Assembly (NCBI RefSeq): GCF_900103835.1
Contig: NZ_FNID01000006.1
Span: 29,587 to 93,586, forward strand
Source of the DNA: Acetanaerobacterium elongatum
GTDB lineage: Bacteria > Bacillota > Clostridia > Oscillospirales > Ruminococcaceae
Direction: 5' to 3'
Length of the DNA stretch: 64,000 nucleotides
Part shown: positions 58,397 through 64,000 of the stretch, piece after piece
How positions within the stretch are numbered: the stretch's first letter is position 1
Layout of the letters: every line of letters begins with the position of its first letter
The notes under the pieces: generated by a model
The model's database searches: none
Seen by the model: the letters and a program-made list of their open reading frames with translations, nothing else
What the model was told of the DNA's origin: nothing
Position numbers and translations under genes: made by a program

Positions 58397-60562
58397 ATGA
58401 AGTTTGTATACGACACCAAAAACCGTCTGGCAGATTTCTTTAACATCTTCGGCACCACCTCGTACAAAACCAGCTATGTATACGGTAGTGCCGCAACGCA
58501 GTCGCCCACCCTAATCTACGGCATTAAGCTCAACGATGTACAGAAGCTTTCGTATGCCTACGATTCTCTTGCAAGATTAACCACCAAGACCATCAACGGG
58601 GCGAACAACTACGCGGTTGGCTACAGTTATGAGGATGTATCCGACAGCAAAACGACTACCCTGCTCTCCAGCATTAACAACGGCGGTAGTACGCTCAGCT
58701 ACACCTACGACAAGCTGGGGAACATCGAGACCATCAGCGAGAATGCTAATCTGAAGGCCACCTACCACTACGACGCGTTAAGCCAGCTGACCCGAGAGGA
58801 CAACCTGTGGCAGGATGAAACCATCGTTTACGCCTACGATGTCGGCGGTAACATTCAGAGTAAAACAACATACGCATATACCGACCCGGCGGTGGAGCCT
58901 GCGAACGCCACCGACACTATCAATTACACCTATGGCGATAACAACTGGAAGGACAAGCTGACGACCTACAACGGGCAGGCCATTACCTACGATGAGATCG
59001 GCAACATGCTCACCTTCGGTACCAAGACCTTCACATGGGAGGGCCGACAGCTCACAGCGCTTTCAGACAGCGGCAGCGGCGATTCCCTCACCTATCAATA
59101 CAACGACGGCGGCATCCGTACTAAGAAGGTATTCAACAGCGTAACGACCAATTACTATTTAAACGGCAGCGATGTGGTTCGTGAAACCAACGGCACTGAT
59201 ACGCTTGACTACTTCTATGACGCCGACGGCAACCTCTACGGCTTTAAGCTGAATGGTACCGAGTATTACTATATCCGTAACGGGCAGAATGATATCACCG
59301 ACATCCTTGACACCAGCGGAAGCGAGGTTGTATCATACAGTTATGATACTTGGGGTAAGCTGCTGAGGATTACCGGCTCTCTGGCTGACACGGTTGGTGT
59401 GAAGAACCCCTACCGTTATCGCGGGTATAGGTATGATACCGAGACGGGGTTGTATTACCTGAATAGCAGGTATTATGACCCGGAAGTTGGCAGGTTTGTT
59501 AATGCGGATACTCTTGATAATACTATTGAGAACAGCGATGACCTTTTAAGTGGAAATCTGTTCGCTTATTGTACCAATAATCCTGTCAACCATTTAGATC
59601 TTGAGGGTACTTGGAAATTGCCGAACTGGGCTAAACTGGCTATCGGAGCAGTTGCCTTAACTGCTGCTATAGTTTTAACGGTTGGTTCTGGCGGAGCATT
59701 AGCACCATTACTAATAGGAGTTGCAATAAGTACAGTTTCAAGTGCTGCAATCGGAGGAGCCGTTGGATATGCAACCGGCGGAAAGATGGGGCTAAAAAAA
59801 GGACTAATAGATGGTGCCGCAGATGGCTTTATGTGGGGCGGTATTGGTGCAGCTGGTTCGGTTGTAGGTAAAGCAATTAAAGGTGCTAAGACTGCAAAAG
59901 CACTTACTGCAGCCTGTTTCGTCGCCGGAACCTTGGTTGCTGCAAAAGATGGATATAAGCCAATAGAGCAGATAAAAACTGGAGATTTGGTTTGGTCTGA
60001 AAATCCGGAAACAGGTGAAAAAGGGCTAAAGCGGGTTGTGCAAAACTTTATACGTCAAACAGATGAATTTGTTCACTTAAAAGTTGACGGGCAAAATATA
60101 ACAACAACGCCAGAACACCCATTTTATGTTCCGCAAAAGGGCTGGATTAAGGCAATAGAACTTAATGCTGGTGACAAGCTAGTTTTGCAATCTGGGAAAA
60201 TTGTAATTGTTGAACAAGTACAGCATGAAATCTTGGAAACGCCTGCAACAGTCTATAATTTTGAAGTTGAGGATTTCCATACTTATTATGTGTCAAATTC
60301 AAGTATTTTGGTACATAACTCTTGTAGTGGTGGCGGTTTTACCAAATATTCAGCACAACAACTATCAAAAATGGTATCTGGTAATTTTCATGGAGTTAGT
60401 GGGGCAAAAAACGCCATTTTAAAAGATGTATCGCCAAGTATTTTGAAAAAGGTTGGCAAAAATCCAGATATTTATGTGAATAGTAAGGGGGTAATACAAC
60501 TGGTATCTACTGTTAATAAAGGGGTTAGCATTGTTACAGATTTGAACATCAAATGGTATTGA
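58397..60562 (+). CDS. Rhs protein, 5'-truncated, with pretoxin HINT domain and toxin tail 1
   Basis: 721 residues from the first Met; the coding frame is already open from about 58271, directly after the IS91-type element, so the true N-terminus is lost. Residues 1-330 are YD repeats (YAYDSLARLTTKTI, YTYDKLGNIETISENA). An RHS core (YRYRGYRYDTETGLYYLNSR, DPEVGRFVNAD) follows. After the core come hydrophobic helices (about 395-455) and a pretoxin HINT domain (CFVAGTLVAAKDGYKPIEQI through TPEHPFYVP to SNSSILVHNS) that would cut itself. The 78-residue tail (FTKYSAQQLSKMVSGNFHGV ... NPDIYVNSKGVIQLVST) is the presumed toxin; its fold recalls small RNase toxins, but I cannot assign it. Confidence 0.87.
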   Translation: MKFVYDTKNRLADFFNIFGTTSYKTSYVYGSAATQSPTLIYGIKLNDVQKLSYAYDSLARLTTKTINGANNYAVGYSYEDVSDSKTTTLLSSINNGGSTLSYTYDKLGNIETISENANLKATYHYDALSQLTREDNLWQDETIVYAYDVGGNIQSKTTYAYTDPAVEPANATDTINYTYGDNNWKDKLTTYNGQAITYDEIGNMLTFGTKTFTWEGRQLTALSDSGSGDSLTYQYNDGGIRTKKVFNSVTTNYYLNGSDVVRETNGTDTLDYFYDADGNLYGFKLNGTEYYYIRNGQNDITDILDTSGSEVVSYSYDTWGKLLRITGSLADTVGVKNPYRYRGYRYDTETGLYYLNSRYYDPEVGRFVNADTLDNTIENSDDLLSGNLFAYCTNNPVNHLDLEGTWKLPNWAKLAIGAVALTAAIVLTVGSGGALAPLLIGVAISTVSSAAIGGAVGYATGGKMGLKKGLIDGAADGFMWGGIGAAGSVVGKAIKGAKTAKALTAACFVAGTLVAAKDGYKPIEQIKTGDLVWSENPETGEKGLKRVVQNFIRQTDEFVHLKVDGQNITTTPEHPFYVPQKGWIKAIELNAGDKLVLQSGKIVIVEQVQHEILETPATVYNFEVEDFHTYYVSNSSILVHNSCSGGGFTKYSAQQLSKMVSGNFHGVSGAKNAILKDVSPSILKKVGKNPDIYVNSKGVIQLVSTVNKGVSIVTDLNIKWY
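59213..59508 (+). repeat. Rhs core direct repeat, copy 1
   Basis: About 295 bp encoding FYDADGNLYGFKLNGTEYYY to the DPEVGRF motif. Near-identical copies start at 61125 and 62500. This copy lies inside the long Rhs gene and is followed by the HINT domain and toxin tail 1. Confidence 0.9.
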
Positions 60563-60570
60563 GGTGTTAT

Positions 60571-61050
60571 ATGTTTGATTTAATAATCCTTTCTGTTAAT
60601 CAAAAAACAAAGAGCAAGGAGATACTTAATAATACAAATATCTATCTAGAATACAATCAAAAATATTGTGACATTTGGAAGTTTATGACCTTATCAGATG
60701 GAACATGGTATAATTTATCAGCCGACAAAGATGAAGTGGGTGGGACTAAAATATGTAAATATATAGACGAAAAATGCAGCCTTACTCTTGATTGGGTTGA
60801 AAAAAAGTATCTCGAAGATATTACGCCATATACAATTGAAAATCAATATATGGATAGTTTTATAGCCATACTCAATCACTTAGTACAACAATCACCAGTT
60901 AAAATGATTTATGTTCTTGCACGCTATCAATCTTATGATAAGGAAATTGTTTTAGGAACTTTTACAGTCAATGAGTTTATTAATCTCATGAGTCAAAGAA
61001 AAATTCACTCTAATATTTGTTACATTATTACTGGAAACCTAATCATGTAA
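60571..61050 (+). CDS. Candidate immunity protein for toxin tail 1
   Basis: 159-residue, AT-rich soluble protein beginning MFDLIILSVNQ, eight bp after the Rhs stop, with GAGGTG upstream. It has no signal peptide or membrane helix and is acidic (DADKDEVGG-like SADKDEVGGTK, DSFIAILNHL). Its position directly after a polymorphic toxin tail is the rule for cognate immunity genes, which is the only basis for the call. I do not recognise the family. An in-frame start at 60553 overlaps the toxin end and is less likely. Confidence 0.7.
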   Translation: MFDLIILSVNQKTKSKEILNNTNIYLEYNQKYCDIWKFMTLSDGTWYNLSADKDEVGGTKICKYIDEKCSLTLDWVEKKYLEDITPYTIENQYMDSFIAILNHLVQQSPVKMIYVLARYQSYDKEIVLGTFTVNEFINLMSQRKIHSNICYIITGNLIM

Positions 61051-61079
61051 AATGATTATAAGAGAAGCAACAAAAAGAA

Positions 61080-61979
61080 TTGTCGGTTTTAAAAAAGCGC
61101 TGCCCTTGTGGGTGGCGCTTTTGTTTCTACGACGCCGGCGGAAACCTCTACGGCTTTAAGCTGAATGGCACCGAGTATTACTATATCCGTAACGGGCAGA
61201 ATGATATTACCGGCATCCTTGACACCAGCGGAAGCGAGGTTGTATCATACAGTTATGATACTTGGGGTAAGCTGCTGGGGATTACTGGCTCTTTAGCTGA
61301 TACGGTTGGTGTGAAGAACCCCTACCGTTATCGCGGGTATAGGTATGATACCGAGACGGGGTTGTATTACCTGAATAGCAGGTATTATGATCCTGAGGTT
61401 GGTAGGTTCATTAATGTAGATGCATACCTTGGTTCCAATAGGAGTATTATTTCTTATAATCTATTCGCATATTGTGATAATAACCCCATAATATATCGTG
61501 ATCCATCAGGACATTTTAAATTGTGGGATCAGTTTTTAGGTTTTATAAAGTCGTTTTTTGGTATTGATGATAAACAAGTTGATGCAATTACATCTGCTGC
61601 ACCTGCTATCATTGGTACTTCCATACCCCTATCAAAGGGATATTCAGTCCGGATTGATCAACCGCGTGTAAAAAATGATCAAAAGCATATTCACGTAGAA
61701 AAAAATAAATCAGAAGTAGCCAATCAAAATGAAGACGGAACGCCACATCATAAAAACAAGAACAAGAAAGGCGAGCCGCCTAACAGCATTAAGAAAGAAA
61801 TAAAAGAAAAAACGGGCTGGGATTGGGATGCTAATGTAAATAAAATTGCAGTCAACATAGAAGTACCCTACGGGTTACCGGGTTTCATTTATGCCCCTGT
61901 ACCAGGTTCCGGAACTTACTCTATTCCTGACTTTAATTTTATCCCTGGCCCTCTTGGTGATCCTATTTTTATTTTCTAG
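61080..61979 (+). CDS. Orphan Rhs C-terminal cassette 2 (core repeat plus toxin tail 2)
   Basis: The Rhs-homologous part begins at 61125 (FYDAGGNLYGFKLNGTEYYY). The only in-frame start, a TTG at 61080, lies in a terminator hairpin and has no ribosome binding site. This is thus a silent tail rather than a free-standing gene. The RHS core ends with DPEVGRFINVD. A new AT-rich tail of about 170 residues follows, with a hydrophobic TSAAPAIIGTSI stretch and a C-terminal domain rich in His and Lys (KHIHVEKNKSEV, GTPHHKNKNKKGEPPNSIKK, KTGWDWDAN). That layout resembles known Rhs toxin ends, but the activity is not identified. No HINT domain is present. Confidence 0.75.
   Translation: MSVLKKRCPCGWRFCFYDAGGNLYGFKLNGTEYYYIRNGQNDITGILDTSGSEVVSYSYDTWGKLLGITGSLADTVGVKNPYRYRGYRYDTETGLYYLNSRYYDPEVGRFINVDAYLGSNRSIISYNLFAYCDNNPIIYRDPSGHFKLWDQFLGFIKSFFGIDDKQVDAITSAAPAIIGTSIPLSKGYSVRIDQPRVKNDQKHIHVEKNKSEVANQNEDGTPHHKNKNKKGEPPNSIKKEIKEKTGWDWDANVNKIAVNIEVPYGLPGFIYAPVPGSGTYSIPDFNFIPGPLGDPIFIF
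61093..61122 (+). terminator. Terminator after immunity gene 1
   Basis: AAAAGCGC plus CCC pairs with GGG plus GCGCTTTT around loop TTGT, followed by GTTTC. It ends three bases before the second Rhs core repeat. Confidence 0.75.
61125..61424 (+). repeat. Rhs core direct repeat, copy 2
   Basis: Near-identical to 59213-59508, starting abruptly at TTCTACGACGCC and diverging just after the GRFIN codons, where toxin tail 2 begins. Confidence 0.9.
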
Positions 61980-61990
61980 GAGGATAAAAA

Positions 61991-62419
61991 TTGAGGTATT
62001 TTTTAATTGGATTAGAGCAGAACACTTGGTTACAAAATTTAAATGAATATTGGGAGGAATTCAATAAGATTAGCAATAAATTACCTAAAAGACTTGTTAA
62101 CAAATTTTCCAGCAAACATTTACATGACTCAGAGATAGAGTGTATTACTTATGTACGCGACTACTCAAAAACTAAAATAAGCTATAATGTAATTGTTAAA
62201 ATTAGAAACGAGAAATTCTCTGGTAGTTTTACACATTATGGAGTGACTGAGTATTGGATTAAAATGGCAAACTTTGATAAGTATATTAGCCTTTCTGAAT
62301 ATTTATATGGCGAAATACTGAATAATCAAGATTCATGGACACATAATTTTATCTTTAACGAATCAAATGAGGTATTTATACGTTGTAAAAAAATAGACTG
62401 GAATGATGATTCTGATTAA
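61991..62419 (+). CDS. Candidate immunity protein for toxin tail 2
   Basis: 142 residues from a TTG start with AGGAGG seven bases upstream, 11 bp after toxin tail 2. The sequence MRYFLIGLEQNTWLQNLNEY is followed by aromatic- and acid-rich beta segments (ITYVRDYSKTKISYNVIVKI, YGVTEYWIKMANF). It is cytoplasmic, without motifs I can name. The good ribosome binding site contrasts with the missing start of its toxin, so the immunity protein could be made even though the toxin tail is silent. Confidence 0.7.
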   Translation: MRYFLIGLEQNTWLQNLNEYWEEFNKISNKLPKRLVNKFSSKHLHDSEIECITYVRDYSKTKISYNVIVKIRNEKFSGSFTHYGVTEYWIKMANFDKYISLSEYLYGEILNNQDSWTHNFIFNESNEVFIRCKKIDWNDDSD

Positions 62420-62499
62420 TTAAAGTATTAATAGAACAAGCAAACAATAAATAGTGATAGATAAGTAAACTGCGTCGTCTTTATGGTGGCGCAGCTTCT

Positions 62500-62787
62500 T
62501 TCTATGACGCCGATGGCAACCTTTACGGCTTTAAGTTGAACGGCACCGAGTATTACTATATCCGCAACGGGCAGAATGATATTACCGGCATCCTTGACAC
62601 CAGCGGAAGCGAGGTTGTATCATACAGTTATGATACTTGGGGCAAGCTGCTTGGGATTACAGGTTCGCTTGCCGATACTGTTGGTGTAAAGAACCCCTAC
62701 CGCGGGTACCGGTATGATACCGAGACGGGGCTGTATTATCTTAATAGCAGGTATTATGAGCCGGAGATTGGTAGGTTCATTAATGCG
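62500..62787 (+). repeat. Rhs core direct repeat, copy 3
   Basis: Near-identical to copies 1 and 2 but six bp shorter (it reads NPYRGYRYD where the others read NPYRYRGYRYD). It begins at TTCTATGACGCC after a weak CTGCG/CGCAG hairpin and diverges after the GRFINAD codons. Confidence 0.9.
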
Positions 62788-63315
62788 GATGATACGAATA
62801 TATTAGGTATTGACCAAGATAGTCTGATTCAATATAACTTATTTACTTACTGCTTAAATAATCCAACAAATATGAGTGATCCTTCTGGCTATTTTACTGG
62901 AATTGAAGAAGCCGCTATAGCAGCCTTTTTTATAATTACAGGTGCTCTGGTTACGTTTCAAACACTTATAACCTACTTTTCGTCGCCAAGCGGAATACGA
63001 AGTTGGTCTAATTTCTGTTTAGTGTTAAGTACTGCATTTAAAAGCATTTATACAAAGACAATTAAATATATCAATGAAAAGATTAAAGCCTACCAAAACC
63101 GCCCTATGAGCCAAAGAATTGGTACCAAATCCACGGATAAAAACCATATTTTGAAAGGTACAAAAGGAAAACATATTCCTGGGTGGAAAAAGTTTGGATT
63201 CGATCCTAATGGTAATAATGGTTGGGCCAAGGTTTTGGTGATAATGAAAGCTGTTGTAGATGCCTATGATAAAATTTCTAGTTATACTAATAAAGATGGA
63301 TCTGGCCCGGCCTAA
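62536..63315 (+). CDS. Orphan Rhs C-terminal cassette 3 (core repeat plus toxin tail 3)
   Basis: The frame is open from 62461, Rhs homology begins at 62500, and the only start is a TTG inside the repeat without a ribosome binding site. It is therefore another silent tail. After EPEIGRFINADD the new tail has a hydrophobic segment (AAIAAFFIITGALVTFQTLI). The C-terminal domain is KNHILKGTKGKHIPGWKKFG ... NNGWAKVLVIMKAVVD, with paired His and Trp like certain polymorphic-toxin nuclease ends (HILxG type). The protein ends shortly after. No immunity gene follows within 137 bp before the IS3 remnant. Confidence 0.75.
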   Translation: MNGTEYYYIRNGQNDITGILDTSGSEVVSYSYDTWGKLLGITGSLADTVGVKNPYRGYRYDTETGLYYLNSRYYEPEIGRFINADDTNILGIDQDSLIQYNLFTYCLNNPTNMSDPSGYFTGIEEAAIAAFFIITGALVTFQTLITYFSSPSGIRSWSNFCLVLSTAFKSIYTKTIKYINEKIKAYQNRPMSQRIGTKSTDKNHILKGTKGKHIPGWKKFGFDPNGNNGWAKVLVIMKAVVDAYDKISSYTNKDGSGPA

Positions 63316-63451
63316 GTTTTAAAGACAAAGAAAACATCAAGTTTTCGTTATTTATTGCAGCTTTGCTCTGAATTAAGCCCAGTTGCGTTCATTTCAGCAT
63401 TTCGATGCCATTGGCTTTTACCATAAGATTGCAGCGGCTCTAATTAATGCT
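63316..63451. other. Junction between toxin tail 3 and IS3-family remnant
   Basis: 137 bp without an ORF. The left end of the IS3-family element must lie here, but I could not identify a terminal inverted repeat without the other end. Confidence 0.4.
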
Positions 63452-64000
63452 TTAAGCAACGTGGCCGCTAAACGAAGCCGGGGTCCGATAGCCGTTCCCG
63501 GTGTGCAGCCGCTTCCGGTGATAATAAACCTCTATGTACCAAAAGACCGCCACCTTCGCTTCTTCACGGGTTCGGAAATGCTGGTCGTTCAGCCATTCCT
63601 GCTTGAGCTTGCCCCAAAAGCTTTCCATGGGAGCATTATCCCAGCAGTTGCCCTTCCGGCTCATCGAGCACTTGAATTCATGCTTTTTAAGCAGCCTCTG
63701 ATATTGCTTGCTGCAATATTGGCTGCCCCGGTCACTGTGCAAAATCACACCCTTGGGGCTGCCGCGCTTCCTTCTGGCGTTTGCAAAGCATCTTATGACA
63801 AGCGCCTTCGTCATCCGGGCGTCCATAGCCCAGCCGACGATTTCCTTGCCTCATAAATCCATAATCCCCGCCAGATACAGCCAGCCTTCATCCGTTGCGA
63901 TGTAGGTAATATCGCTTACCCACGCCGTGTTTATCTTATCAAATTTAAATGTGCGCTCGTATTTATCCCGCAGCTTTTCGGTTTTGAGGTTTATTCGCTC
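63452..64000 (-). pseudogene. IS3-family transposase (OrfB, DDE) with in-frame stop, cut by right edge
   Basis: The integrase-core (rve) domain reads [20 protein letters not shown] and GIMDL, then a TGA stop (63851-63853). It resumes in the same frame with GKEIVGWAMDARMTKALVIR, HSDRGSQYCSKQYQRLL (second Asp), NCWDNAPMESFWGKLKQEW (catalytic Glu) and RLHTGNGYRTP. First Asp, second Asp and Glu are all recognisable, so the only visible lesion is the nonsense codon at what is usually a Tyr, Cys or Ser position. The N-terminal part and OrfA lie beyond the window. Confidence 0.88.

Noticed and set aside
58397..63315. CRISPR-like or phage tail repeat array
   Set aside because: The repeats are coding Rhs core segments of about 290 bp, not short spaced repeats, and no cas genes or phage structural genes are present.

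Overview
The window reads as chromosomal DNA of a spore-forming Gram-positive bacterium of the Clostridia, probably in or near the Oscillospiraceae/Ruminococcaceae. The evidence is sporulation genes (spoVT, both dipicolinate synthase subunits, a spore photoproduct lyase family gene), Firmicutes-type genes (DUF4364, ylxR/ylxQ, DUF134, a sortase-type surface protein), moderate GC content, strong AGGAGG-type ribosome binding sites and frequent TTG starts. No database was searched; all names come from motifs and gene order.

Layout. 1-4.2 kb: sbcC (cut by the left edge), sbcD and a DUF4364 gene, all leftward. 4.3-13.2 kb: a leftward surface-polysaccharide operon (membrane-bound nucleotide-sugar dehydratase, flippase, polymerase, three family-4 glycosyltransferases, initiating sugar-phosphate transferase). 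13.7-20.3 kb: pyrophosphate-driven ion pump, NCS2 uracil/xanthine permease, flavodoxin-like reductase, asparagine synthetase. 20.4-23.4 kb: dipicolinate synthase B and A, divergent from a spore photoproduct lyase family gene, with sporulation-type promoters between them. 23.4-28.4 kb: a small Cys-rich ORF and a structured transcript, then tRNA-modification and rsmI methyltransferases, DUF2500, diaminopimelate decarboxylase and DUF421. 28.4-31 kb: a DUF134 / C_GCAxxG_C_C / NifX-like operon behind a striking operator-promoter, bracketed by a 48-bp direct repeat, then a MarR pair. 31.2-39.2 kb: phosphoglucomutase, a P-type ATPase homologue that has lost its catalytic residues, a DUF3810 putative metallopeptidase, YbaK, a PPOX protein and a lipoprotein MltG. 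39.3-43.6 kb: tRNA-Leu(GAG), a decayed recombinase-like fragment, a DUF4143 ATPase, an unknown membrane protein and a wall-anchored protein.

43.7-54.7 kb is the classic leftward rimP-nusA-ylxR-ylxQ-infB-rbfA-nrnA-truB-ribF-rpsO-pnp transcription/translation/RNA-decay cluster, preceded by spoVT. 55.9-64 kb is accessory: an IS91-type element with a tyrosine recombinase gene has replaced the 5' part of an Rhs gene. After it come three Rhs C-terminal cassettes in tandem, each starting with a near-identical segment of about 290 bp and ending in a different AT-rich toxin-like tail. The first two tails are followed by candidate immunity genes. The array ends in a nonsense-mutated IS3-family transposase at the right edge.

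The items most worth a second look are the Rhs tail array, the pseudo-P-type ATPase, the DUF134 operator whose arm exactly fills the promoter spacer, the apparent loss of the catalytic Cys in the photoproduct lyase, and the Cys-rich ORF followed by a transcript with mutually exclusive stems.
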